Of a DNA stretch of 64,000 nt, positions 42,166 to 50,600 are shown in pieces. The notes below the pieces were generated by a model, which searched no databases, was not told where the DNA came from, and saw only the letters and a program-made list of their open reading frames with translations. Each line of letters begins with the position of its first letter. Position 1 is the first letter of the stretch. Source of the DNA: JAAXIE01 sp965263155 (lineage in GTDB: Bacteria; Chloroflexota; Dehalococcoidia; Lucifugimonadales; JAAXIE01); NCBI GenBank assembly GCA_965263155.1, contig OZ253586.1:1302001-1366000 (forward strand), read 5' to 3'. Position numbers and translations under genes: made by a program.

Positions 42166-43055
42166 AGACCCGCTGCGCCTACCCTTTTCCCTTAGGCGAA
42201 CGGCCGGGTCAGAACTCGACCGCCGTGCGCCGGTCATCGCTCCCACGGTTGGGCCGCAAAATCTTAGGAATCGCCCGCACATATCACCGCCTTGCTAATG
42301 GCACCAATCCCGAATCGGGCCGCCGCCCCCCGTCATTCCCGCGCAGGCGGGAATCCACGGCCCCGACTACTGCGTAACTCGGCATCCTAGGGGGGCTATC
42401 CACCTTTTCATCTTCCTGCGTGGCCTCCAACGGTCATGGGAGAATTCCCGCGCAGGGAAACCTTTGCATAACTCGTCACACAACATGTCATGCCGACCAG
42501 AGCGAGGAATCTGAGGCGCCAAGCCACGGTCAGCAGGCGGGTTCGGCTACGACCACGTCCCCACTGACGGGATTTGCGATTACTCTGTGCGTTCGAAATG
42601 ACGTGTATCCGCGTTACGTAAGGGTCTCCATGCGAGGCAATTACCCAAGCTCGATGATGGCCACGTATGCGAATGGCTAGTCGAACGGCCTCTGCTAGTT
42701 TGCCTGGGAGCCCTGCGGATTTCTCGCCTCCGGGGACGTTTGCAAGAGCATACGACATTATCGGCGAAAGCCGGTATCCAATGGCATTTGACAGCAAGCT
42801 AGCAGCTCTGAAAAGTGTTCATGGCCCGTTGGGATCACGTATGAACATCACAATGCGGTTGCTGGCGCGTAGGTAGTCGGATTGACCGATGGCGAGGGCC
42901 GTGGATTCTAGCCTGCGCTGAAATGACGGGCGGCCAATTGCTAAGGGTTGAGGCCTATTTGAAGGGCATGGGGAAACCCACTGAACCGCGCCTTGCCTAC
43001 CATTCCCCATGGGAATACCAGGGGCTGCAGCGTTCGGCTCTCCACGCCTGGGAGT
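42166..43055. repeat. intergenic region packed with REP-like repeats
   Basis: About 890 bases with no gene seen. Repeats: CGTCATTCCCGCGCAGGCGG with its GAATCCACGG arm at 42331-42360; a degenerate copy joined to AACCTTTGCATAAC at about 42445-42475; GGCGAAAGCCGG at about 42765; and an inverted copy at 42897-42935 (GGGCCGTGGATTCTAGCCTG then AATGACGGGCGG). Other stretches are unremarkable. Confidence 0.7.
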
Positions 43056-43919
43056 TTACAAGTCGTAGGCGTCCAGCAGCTCGTCCGGAGTCCGCAGCGT
43101 AGCCTTGCCGTGGATTTCCTGCATGCGCTGCTGGAGTGTGGGGCGCACTTCGCGGAAGATGACGCCTAGGGGCACACCGGGGCTGCGGATGACCTTGTGG
43201 GCCGATTCCTTATTACCGGAATCGTGGCCTTCGGGCAGCGTGTAGGCTAGAGGCTCGATGCCCTTCTTGACGTTGCCCTTCAACTGCTCGTAGGTGTCGT
43301 TGTAAGTGGTGCAGGGGGACTGCACATGCACGATAGCAAACCCAGGGTGATCCATGCCTTGGCCTATCAGCTTCGCCAGCTCGCGCACTTGGCTGGACAT
43401 GCTGGAGGCGATGAACGACACGCCTATGGCCATGTACAGCTCGAACGGGTCCAGTGAGTCCTCAGGTTTGCCGAAAGGGGTGGAGCTAGTGATCTCACCC
43501 AGATCTGTGGTGGGCGAACTCTGGCCTTTGGTCAGGCCGTAGACGCCGTTGTCCATGACCACGGCGCAGGCATTGAGATTCCGCGTTGCTTGGGGGGCGA
43601 TGTGCTCAGCGCCGATGCTTAGGAAGTCGCCGTCGCCTGCCACTACTATCACGTTGAGTTCAGGCCGGGCCATCTTGACCCCCATGGCCAAGGGCAGAGA
43701 CCGGCCATGGATGCCGTGGAACCCGTAGGGCTGCGACCCTTCCAGTAGGTGCACCAAGTTGCCGGAGCAGCCGATGCCCGCCACTACCACGTTGTTCTCC
43801 ATGGGCAGGTCAAGGCGCTTGTTGCGCTCCAGCGTCGCGAATTCCAACGCGCGCCGTACACCAAAGTCGCCGCATCCTGGGCACCACTTGAAGTCGTATT
43901 CCTGGTTCTTGTTCGTCAT
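43056..43919 (-). CDS. korB: 2-oxoacid:ferredoxin oxidoreductase beta subunit
   Basis: A 287-residue ThDP-binding beta subunit of a 2-oxoglutarate/2-oxoacid:ferredoxin oxidoreductase. KWCPGCGDFGVRRALE holds the first cluster cysteines, IGCSGN is next, then the ThDP/Mg motif VVAGDGDFLSIGAEH and MDNGVYGLTKGQSSPTT, which is typical of KorB. It starts 4 bases after korA ends, with a GGCGGTGAAGAG site. It decarboxylates 2-oxoacids to acyl-CoA and reduces ferredoxin, or works in reverse. Confidence 0.95.
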   Translation of the reverse strand: MTNKNQEYDFKWCPGCGDFGVRRALEFATLERNKRLDLPMENNVVVAGIGCSGNLVHLLEGSQPYGFHGIHGRSLPLAMGVKMARPELNVIVVAGDGDFLSIGAEHIAPQATRNLNACAVVMDNGVYGLTKGQSSPTTDLGEITSSTPFGKPEDSLDPFELYMAIGVSFIASSMSSQVRELAKLIGQGMDHPGFAIVHVQSPCTTYNDTYEQLKGNVKKGIEPLAYTLPEGHDSGNKESAHKVIRSPGVPLGVIFREVRPTLQQRMQEIHGKATLRTPDELLDAYDL

Positions 43920-43923
43920 CTCT

Positions 43924-45651
43924 TCACCGCCCGTTGCCGTTAGACTTGGCTTGCCCATTGCCAGTTGCCTTGGCCCTGTCGGAGAACTTTTCCACCAAGT
44001 CCCGCGCCTTGAAGGGCAGGCCGGTGTACTGGGTGATGGCCTCAGCCTTGACTCCCCAAGACCTGAGTATGGAAGCAAATTGCCCTTGGTAGTTCAACTC
44101 GGGCACCAGCACCAACTCCTTCTGCTTCAGCTCGTCCATGAGCTTGGCAGGCAGAGGATGGAGGTACATGGTGTAGTACCAAGCAAGATCAACACCCTGC
44201 TCCATCAGCACGTCGTAAGCATCGCGAGCTGGCCCCTTGGAGCCGCCCCACGGCATGATGGCGATGGGGGAGGCGGTATTCTCGCTCTCGTAAGTGCCGT
44301 CTTCCAGAAGCTCTAGCTTGCTGAAGCGACGCTCCGTCATCTGGACGTGGTGCTCGGGCAGGTGGGTCGTGTCGCCGTAGGCGTCGTGTTCACTGCCGTT
44401 GGCCACGTAGGCGCCGGGCCGCCCCGGAATAGGGAAGGGGGACAGCTCCGAATTTTCGTAGCGCTTGTATGCGCCGTTCTCGTCGCCGTCCCCCTGAAAC
44501 ATCACCCTGTCCTCGGTGACCACCTTGGACAGGTCGGGTTTGCGTATGTTCTGGGATCGCTCCGCTAGGGAGTGCTCGCTGAGCACCACCACCGGACCCT
44601 GATACCGCTCCGCCCAGTTAAGTGCGCTGATGGCAGCGTGGAAGCATTCCTCCACTGTGCCCGGCGCAATCACGGGCAGACAAACATCGCCGTGAGCTGG
44701 ATACAGGGCGCACATCAAGTCGGCCTGCTCCGTCTTGGTGGGCAGGCCCGTTGCCGGCCCGCCACGCTGCACGTTGACCACTACGCAGGGTATCTCGGCC
44801 ATCCAAGCCAAGCCCAACCCCTCGGCCATCAGGGAGAAGCCCGGCCCAGCCGTGGCCGTCATAGACTTCTTCCCTGCGAAACTTGCGCCGAGAATCGAAG
44901 TGATGGACTCGATTTCCGAGCTCACCTGGTAGGCAACCTGTCCCTCGCCCACCAAGTTGCGTTCCATATACAGAAGCACCGGTGTGGCGGGCGAGATGGG
45001 GTATCCGGCATAGAAGTCCAAGCCAGCGGCCACCGCGCCCAGCGAGAGGGCATCGTTGCCCTTGATGAGCACTTGGCTATAGGAAGGCTTCTGGGGAGGC
45101 TCCAAGTCGGCAAGGTGCATCTCAGTGTTGGCCACATGGGCCATGCCCAAGTTGAGAGCCTTGATGTTGGCCTCGATAATCTTGTCCCGACCCTTGAACC
45201 TCTGGGTGATAAAAGTCTCGAAGTACTCTTGGGGCATGTTTACCAAGTGGGCCAAGGCCCCCATCAGCACCATGTTGGCCGACCGTGCCTCGCCAGCCTC
45301 CTTGGCCAACTCGTCAAGGGGGATTCCCAAGGCCCGCTGCTCTTCAGGCAGGTCAAACTTGGAGTCATAGATGACCACGCCCCCGTCCCGCACCTCGCCC
45401 CTGTGGGTGGCGTAGGCCTCCAAGTTCAAGGCCACCAAGACGTCAAGCTCATCGCCCACACTCTTGATTTCGTTGGGCGACACACGCGTCTGAGTCCAAG
45501 TGGGACCGCCAAGAATCTGCGATGGAAAAGTGGCAAAGGTGAGAACGTGGTAGCCCACGGTGGCGGCGGCCCTCGCCAGCATGTCCGAGGCGGTGACTAC
45601 ACCCTGCCCGCCTTCTCCCGCGAATCTGACCACGAAGTCTCGGGTGTTCAA
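43924..45651 (-). CDS. korA: 2-oxoacid:ferredoxin oxidoreductase alpha subunit (gamma-alpha fusion)
   Basis: About 575 residues. The N-terminal gamma domain has VVRFAGEGGQGVVTASDMLA. The alpha domain follows with LIKGNDALSLGAVAAGLDFYAGYPISPATP, SEIESITSILGASFAGKKSMTATAGPGFSLM, the usual substrate and CoA region. The TTG at 45651 (LNTRDFVVRFAGEGG) is preferred as start because GGTGGAGGTAG lies 5-10 bases upstream; a TTG at 45693 has no such site. It is paired with korB, as in many anaerobic and microaerobic bacteria including Chloroflexi. Confidence 0.93.
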   Translation of the reverse strand: MNTRDFVVRFAGEGGQGVVTASDMLARAAATVGYHVLTFATFPSQILGGPTWTQTRVSPNEIKSVGDELDVLVALNLEAYATHRGEVRDGGVVIYDSKFDLPEEQRALGIPLDELAKEAGEARSANMVLMGALAHLVNMPQEYFETFITQRFKGRDKIIEANIKALNLGMAHVANTEMHLADLEPPQKPSYSQVLIKGNDALSLGAVAAGLDFYAGYPISPATPVLLYMERNLVGEGQVAYQVSSEIESITSILGASFAGKKSMTATAGPGFSLMAEGLGLAWMAEIPCVVVNVQRGGPATGLPTKTEQADLMCALYPAHGDVCLPVIAPGTVEECFHAAISALNWAERYQGPVVVLSEHSLAERSQNIRKPDLSKVVTEDRVMFQGDGDENGAYKRYENSELSPFPIPGRPGAYVANGSEHDAYGDTTHLPEHHVQMTERRFSKLELLEDGTYESENTASPIAIMPWGGSKGPARDAYDVLMEQGVDLAWYYTMYLHPLPAKLMDELKQKELVLVPELNYQGQFASILRSWGVKAEAITQYTGLPFKARDLVEKFSDRAKATGNGQAKSNGNGR

Positions 45652-45711
45652 CTTCGCTACCTCCACCGGCGATCGGGCACTGGCAACAGCCAACCCCTAT
45701 GTCTTATACAC

Positions 45712-45744
45712 AGCCAACTGCGCCCGCAGCGGGCGCAGTTGGCT
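45712..45744 (-). terminator. 14-bp hairpin downstream of the RCC1-repeat gene
   Basis: AGCCAACTGCGCCC and GGGCGCAGTTGGCT form a perfect 14-bp stem with a 5-base loop, about 70 bases after the stop of the RCC1-like frame and just upstream of korA. No T-run follows on the minus strand. Confidence 0.55.
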
Positions 45745-45811
45745 GTCAGTTAGCGTACATCGGACGGCCAAGCATTGTCAACGGAAATCGTCGCTGCTCC
45801 AGCCACTCGCC

Positions 45812-46870
45812 TCATTCGCCAGCCGAGGGCGGAAAGTCCGATTGGTTCACGCCACGCGTTTTCTCACCCCAGCAGGCGACGGATCCATCGCTCCTCACCC
45901 CACAGGTGTGGCCAACCCCGGCACTGACGGAGTCGAAAGAACCCCTGGGCGGCGTGGCCTGGCCCAAGAAATCGTTGTGTCGGATGTCCTCGTTAGAGCC
46001 CCAGCAGGCGACGGAGCCGTTGCTTCTCACCCCGCAGTTGTGGGCCTCCCCTGCGCTGATGGAGTCGAAGGAACCCCCGGGCGGCGTGGCCTGGCCCAAG
46101 AAATCATTGTGTCGGATGTCCTCGTTAGAGCTCCAGCAGGCGACGGAGCCGTTGCTTCTCACCCCGCAGTTGTGGGCCTCCACTGCGCTGACGAAGTCGA
46201 AGGTACCCTCGGGCGGCGTCGCCTGACCGTCCTCATCGCTGCCCCAGCAAGCGACAGAGCCGTCACTCCTCACCCCGCAGTTGTGGTAATACCCGGCGCT
46301 TATGGAGTCGAAGGAACCCTCGGGTGGCGTGGATTTGCCGTATTTATCCCAGCCCCAGCAGGCGTCGGAGCCGTCGGTTCTCACCCCGCAGTTGTGGGAT
46401 ACCCCGGCGCTGACGGAGTCGAAGGAACCACTAGGCGGCGTGGCCTGATCCTAGCCCCAGCAGGCGACGGAGCCGTCACTCCTAACCCCGCAGGCGTGTG
46501 CGAACCCGGCGCTGACGGAGTCGAAGGAACCGTCAGGTGGCGTCGCCGTACCAGAGGAGCCATTATCGCCCCAGCAGGAGATGGCTCCGTCGCTCATCAC
46601 GCCGCAGGTGTAGGCATGCCCGGCGCTGACGGATTTGAAGAATGGGGAATTGTCATACGTATCGTCGTCGTCGCCCTCGTCGTCCATGTCCGCATCATTG
46701 TTGCGGTCATCGACGTCTCGTTCGTGGTCGTCCCTACCGGCATCACTCCGCGAGTCCGATTCCTCGGACCGGGGAGCGTCGCCGTCCGCGTCCGGGCCGG
46801 ACGTGTCCCCGCCACAGGCGGCCAACGCGCCTGCCAGAAGCAACACTGCCAACAGCAGGACAAACCCCAT
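45812..46870 (-). pseudogene. RCC1-repeat lipoprotein with in-frame TAG
   Basis: The frame from 46870 to 45812 (352 codons) is a lipoprotein (signal ending LLAGALAACGG), an acidic Asp-rich linker (about 25-70) and seven RCC1/BNR-like repeats of about 35-45 residues with consensus SFDSVSAGxxHxCGVRSDGS and VACWG. A TAG at 46451-46453 interrupts it after repeat 2 (SVACWG, stop, DQATPPSG). Everything before and after is intact and in frame. Repeats 5 and 6 are almost identical, including the inserted NEDIRHNDFLG. Such proteins are exported beta-propellers that bind unknown ligands. The amber codon may be mutation, mixed strains or read-through. Confidence 0.75.
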
Positions 46871-47049
46871 AGGGGCCGCGCCAAGGTGCGTCGCTTGCCC
46901 GTCATATGGCTCATCACGAGCCCTCCTGGGTCCCGTCCGTTGTGGTCACGGAATAGGGGGTGGAGTTCGATATTATTATTGGGCATTCGCGGAATCTGCC
47001 GTATCCGCCCTGCTTCCAATGTTACCTCCTGAGTGACGTAGTTGTCCCA

Positions 47050-48462
47050 CTACACCGGAGGCCTCCTCAGGTGCCACTCACTAGCCTTCTCGTATGCGTT
47101 CGCTGCCCTGAACAGCAGCCCCTCCCCGAGCCACGGCCCCACCAGTTGCAGGCCCGCGGGCAGCCCCTCGGCGGTGAAGCCGCAGGGCACGGTGATGGCC
47201 GGCTGGCCGCTCACATCGAAGGGGCGGGTATAGAGGGTCATCATGCCCTGCCCCTCGAAGGGGCGGCCCGCAGGCACCGTGGGGTCCTCGTCTATGCCGT
47301 GTGCCGGTATTGGACAAGTGGGCGTGGCCAACATGTCTACCTCTTCCAGCACCCTGCCGAACTCCCGTTGCACTAAGGTCTTCACCCGCTGTGCCTTGAT
47401 ATAGTCGACGGCTGTAACGGCGGCCCCCATCTGCAACCGGCCACGCACGTTGTCGCCGTAGTCCTCGCCGTGCTCTACCAGCCACTCTTCATGTATGGAG
47501 GTGGACTCAGCGCGGCTGATCAAGTTGGCGGTGTAGGAGCTGGCCTCGGCCAGAGGCAGCGACAGCTCGCGCACCTCTGCTCCCAACTCCTCCAGCACAC
47601 CCACGGCCCGGCGCACCAATCCCGCTATCTCTGAGTCGAACTCCATATCCCATATCTCACGCGGCAGCCCGATCTTCAGTCCTCGCACGCCTGCGTCCAT
47701 GCCCTGCGAGTAATCGGGTACAGGCACACGCAGCGAGGACTGGTCCTTGCTGTCGTAGCCAGCTAGGACTTGGAGCATAATGACGTTGTCCTCCACGGTT
47801 CGGGTCATGGGCCCCGCGTGGTCTAAGGACCAAGACAGGGGCACCACTCCATAGCGGCTGACCCTGCCATAGGTCGCCTTCATGCCTACCAAGCTGCACA
47901 TGCACGAAGGTATGCGTATCGATCCAGCGGTATCGGTGCCCATCGTGCCCATGGTCATGGAGGCTGATACGGCCGCCCCGGAGCCGCCACTGGAGCCGCC
48001 GGGAATCCGGCCGTGCATCCAAGGGTTGTAGCACGGCCCGTAGTGGGCGTTGTTGTTGGTGGAGCCGGGGGCGAACTCGTGCAGATTATTCTTGCCCACG
48101 ATAATGGCCCCAGCCCGCTTGAGTTTGGCAGTGGTTGTGGCATCGTATTCCGGGATGAAATCGGCCAGCACCTTCGACCCTGCTGTGGTCCGCACGCCCT
48201 TGGTGTAGTACAGGTCCTTCAGCGACAGCGGTATGCCGTGCAGGGGGCCGCGACGGCGCCCCTTGGCAAGCTCGGCGGTAAGCCGCCGAGCATCGCGACG
48301 GGCTTGGTCGGCCATCACAGTGATGAAAGCGTTGAGCTTGGGCTCCAACCGTTCAATGCGCTCCAAAGTGGAATCCACCAGTTCCAGCGGTGAAGCCTCA
48401 CCCTTCTCAACAAGTTGGGCCGCTTCCGTGATCGTAAGTTGCGCTAGGTCTTCGCTCATCAC
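47050..48462 (-). CDS. amidase signature enzyme (GatA-like)
   Basis: 470 residues of the amidase signature family. The Ser-cisSer-Lys triad is visible: K82 in GIPLSLKDLYYTKG, the cis-Ser in IPGGSSGGSGAAV (about S158) and the nucleophile in GTDTAGSIRIP (S181). It overlaps by 4 bp with a GatC-like gene upstream, but gatB is absent here. True GatCAB is possible, yet this GatC partner pattern also occurs with catabolic amidases such as AtzE/AtzG (biuret or indoleacetamide-like substrates). The substrate is not known. Confidence 0.9.
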   Translation of the reverse strand: MMSEDLAQLTITEAAQLVEKGEASPLELVDSTLERIERLEPKLNAFITVMADQARRDARRLTAELAKGRRRGPLHGIPLSLKDLYYTKGVRTTAGSKVLADFIPEYDATTTAKLKRAGAIIVGKNNLHEFAPGSTNNNAHYGPCYNPWMHGRIPGGSSGGSGAAVSASMTMGTMGTDTAGSIRIPSCMCSLVGMKATYGRVSRYGVVPLSWSLDHAGPMTRTVEDNVIMLQVLAGYDSKDQSSLRVPVPDYSQGMDAGVRGLKIGLPREIWDMEFDSEIAGLVRRAVGVLEELGAEVRELSLPLAEASSYTANLISRAESTSIHEEWLVEHGEDYGDNVRGRLQMGAAVTAVDYIKAQRVKTLVQREFGRVLEEVDMLATPTCPIPAHGIDEDPTVPAGRPFEGQGMMTLYTRPFDVSGQPAITVPCGFTAEGLPAGLQLVGPWLGEGLLFRAANAYEKASEWHLRRPPV

Positions 48463-48683
48463 TTCCCCCTCGGTGCACTGGATTTCTGGGCGGGCAGCTT
48501 CATCGGCCCGATGAAGGAGGGCTCCACCTCGAAAAGGGCCCCCTTGGTGACCTCCGCCAGCTTGCGCACACTCACGTCCAAGTCCTTGGCCACCGTGTCC
48601 AGCCGCTGCGGGTCCAACTCAATGCCCCGGATAGCCGCCATTCGGCTTACCATCTCAGGCGTAATCTTCTGTTCTTCGGCCAT
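48459..48683 (-). CDS. GatC/AtzG-like small subunit
   Basis: A 74-residue helical protein, MAEEQKITPEMVSRMAAIRG, resembling GatC in its ITxExVxxxAxLxxxxL opening and the C-terminal FEVEPSF loop that wraps around the amidase. It is directly upstream of, and overlapping with, the amidase gene, so it is probably its stabilising subunit. AtzG-type subunits look the same. A GGTGGTG site precedes the ATG. Confidence 0.75.
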   Translation of the reverse strand: MAEEQKITPEMVSRMAAIRGIELDPQRLDTVAKDLDVSVRKLAEVTKGALFEVEPSFIGPMKLPAQKSSAPRGK

Positions 48684-49010
48684 GACACCACCTCTTTCGA
48701 ATGATCTGATACCAGGCGTTGTGGGGCCGGCCCATTATAAGGGAACCTTCGCAGAACTCCCGCTACCGCCATGAGCATAGCACCTAGTGGTAAGCCGGAC
48801 ACCCCTCCCGTCATTGCCATGAAATTGGCTTCTAGCCGTAGCCGACGCCTGCTCTCGTTCGGTGCCATGAAATAGGCTTCTAGCCCGTAGCCATCCGCCA
48901 CCCCGTCATTCCCGCCTTCGGAGACCTTTGCATAACTGCCGGATTGGCCTGAGAATCGGGTGGAAGACAGGAAGACAGGTGGAAGACAGAAGGGAGAAGA
49001 GGGGACGGCG
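48684..49010. repeat. intergenic repeats upstream of the transposase relic
   Basis: No gene seen. Two imperfect direct repeats around GCCATGAAAT(T/A)GGCTTCTAG lie at 48816-48843 and 48864-48892. A REP-like CGTCATTCCCGCC is joined to GGAGACCTTTGCATAACT at 48904-48935, and GGAAGACAG occurs three times at 48961-48990. Confidence 0.65.
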
Positions 49011-49320
49011 ATGCACCGGAAAATGGACCAGCCTTCATTCGCGGATGTTTATGTTCCAGGGAACTTGGGCCAGAGCGAGAGCGTGGAGCGCATTGACCGT
49101 ACGGTGGACTGGGAGGGTTTCCGCCGGTTGGTGCAAGAGGCGTCCACGGGGCGACGTAAGGCAGGCCCAGCTATCCTCCTTAGTAGGCTGTACTATTGAT
49201 GATGGTGAAGGTGTTGCTGCTGGAGCAGTGGTATGTCCTCTCCGACCCTCGGATGGAAGAGGCCTTGAGGGACCGCATCTCCTTCCGGCGATTCGTGGGG
49301 TGGACCTGCAAGACCACACC
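49011..49320 (+). pseudogene. IS5/IS1182-like transposase fragment, frameshifted
   Basis: ATG 49011 starts MHRKMDQPSFADVYVPGNLG, then QSESVERIDRTVDW, the typical N terminus of an IS1182/IS5-type transposase (MDQPSFADLYVPxNLGxNExLERID). It stops at 49199. In a shifted frame the protein goes on LMMVKVLLLEQWY, SDPRMEEALRDRISFRRFVG, the next conserved block, and then similarity ends at about 49320, where an EamA fragment begins. The catalytic core is missing. Confidence 0.8.
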
Positions 49321-49325
49321 CCAGA

Positions 49326-49431
49326 CCACTTCACTCTCAGCCGCATGGAGTCCGTCACCATCCCGCTGGTAATCGGCACTACCCTAACGGTAGTCGGCGT
49401 CGCCTTGGTAGTCCTAGGAGCCGCCGACTAG
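49326..49431 (+). pseudogene. duplicated 3' end of an EamA transporter gene
   Basis: This stretch encodes HFTLSRMESVTIPLVIGT and TLTVVGVALVVLGAAD before a stop. The EamA relic that follows ends with HFTLSRLESVTLPLVIGT and TLTVVGVALVVLGAAN (about 50246-50351). The 106-bp similarity shows a duplicated gene end, joined directly to the truncated transposase. Confidence 0.8.
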
Positions 49432-49498
49432 CAGACCCCCCGAATACGCCTTTGGAGTTTGCGCTAACCGTGTCCTCGGCTGCGTCTAAGCCGCTACA

Positions 49499-50351
49499 TT
49501 GCCGTCAAGGAGTGGGCCGCTGGCACTGGCGATAGTACTGACCTTCGTAGCCGCCATCGGCTTCGGCGCTGGGGCCGTCTTCATACGGGTCGCCACCCAG
49601 AGGATTCCCGCGCCCACCGCCACCCTCTTCGCCGTCCTAACCAGCATTCCCATAGCCGTCACCCCCGCCATCGCTCTGCACCACTCCGAGATGCTGGGGC
49701 AACCGTTAGAAGCCTATGGCTGGTTCGCCATCATGGCCCTTCTGGCTTATCCCCTAGCTTTCGTGTTCTTGAACGTCGCCATCAAGCTAGTCGGTGCATC
49801 GCGGTCCGCCCCATTCCAATCGGCGCAACCCATCTTCGCTTTCACCCTAGGCACCCTCTTTCTAGGGGAAGAACCCGGCCTGCTCGTCGCCGTGGGGACG
49901 CCGGTCATAGTGGCCGGACTGGCCTTGGTGCTCTCCTCCCGGGCATCCCGCAACCCCTCACAAAGATCCGGTCGTACCCACATCTTCGGATATCTGCTGG
50001 CCATCGCCTCTGGTGACCTCCGCGTACACCATCGTTATGGGGGTCGTCATGCTCCTAGCCTTCACGCTCCCCAGCGCCATAAGCAGCTTCCGAGGTGTCC
50101 CGCCTCGCTCCATCTTGATGTGCATCCTTGCCGGTGTCTGCCAAGGAGTAGCCAATGTGTCCCTGTTCCAAGCCCTCAGCCTCGCCCCCGTCACCGTGGT
50201 CAGCCCCACCCTAGCCACCCAATCCCTCTTCGTGCTCGCCATAGCCCACTTCACCCTAAGCCGGTTGGAATCCGTCACCCTCCCTCTGGTGATAGGTACC
50301 ACCCTCACCGTCGTGGGAGTCGCATTAGTGGTGCTTGGAGCCGCCAACTAG
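49499..50351 (+). pseudogene. EamA family (DMT) transporter, frameshifted
   Basis: Two frames together make one ten-helix drug/metabolite transporter. The first (from 49499) gives LALAIVLTFVAAIGFGAGAVF, LVGASRSAPFQSAQPIFAFTLGTLFLGE and ends near YLLAIASG. The second (from about 50010 to 50351) gives TSAYTIVMGVVMLLAFTLP, QALSLAPVTVVSPTLATQSLFVLAI and the last helix. The join at about 50005 lacks part of helix 6, so it has both a frameshift and a small deletion. Each EamA half is recognisable. Its 3' end is copied at 49326. Confidence 0.75.
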
Positions 50352-50425
50352 CTACCCTGTCCTCCTCAGTGACAATGCTCTCCCGTGACTCTCGCCCCTC
50401 TTCCCATCACCCCCGCCCATTCTCC

Positions 50426-50460
50426 TGTCATTCCCGCGAAGGCGGGAACCCACGGCCCGG
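50426..50460. repeat. REP-like palindrome
   Basis: TGTCATTCCCGCGAAGGCGG followed by GAACCCACGGCCCGG: the best-preserved copy of the repeat family found in other gaps. The palindromic core is TTCCCGC-GAAG-GCGGGAA. Confidence 0.75.
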
Positions 50461-50547
50461 ACCATCGCGCAAATCACCCCCCCAAACCTCCACGGCTCTT
50501 CAATTCACCGCGTATCGGACGCGCTCCATCATCGCGTGCCAAAAGAA

Positions 50548-50574
50548 GAGGGCATCGTCTCAGACGATGCCCTC
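50548..50574 (-). terminator. intrinsic terminator of the cupin gene
   Basis: GAGGGCATCGTCT and AGACGATGCCCTC pair perfectly around a single C, 26 bases after the minus-strand stop at 50601. CTTCTTTTGG follows on the minus strand. Confidence 0.75.
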
Positions 50575-50600
50575 TCGCACAACATCGTTGTTGAGGCTAA

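Noticed and set aside
44572..45753. A 393-codon plus-strand frame across korA
   Set aside because: Antisense to a well-supported KorA; composition is typical of a GC-rich shadow frame.
8428..46453. Reassignment of TAG as a sense codon, to explain in-frame TAGs
   Set aside because: TAG is the ordinary stop of many intact genes here (for example queC, ispH and the CcdA-like gene), and other lesions are TAA or frameshifts.
45812..46870. Repeats considered as a CRISPR array
   Set aside because: They are coding repeats with no spacers. The 134-bp repeat at 54.5 kb likewise has no spacer structure. No cas genes are present.
45560..47032. A 490-codon plus-strand reading frame opposite the RCC1-repeat gene
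   Set aside because: It is an artefact of the tandem DNA repeats. It has no start site or family motifs, and the minus-strand frame gives clear RCC1 repeats and a lipoprotein signal.
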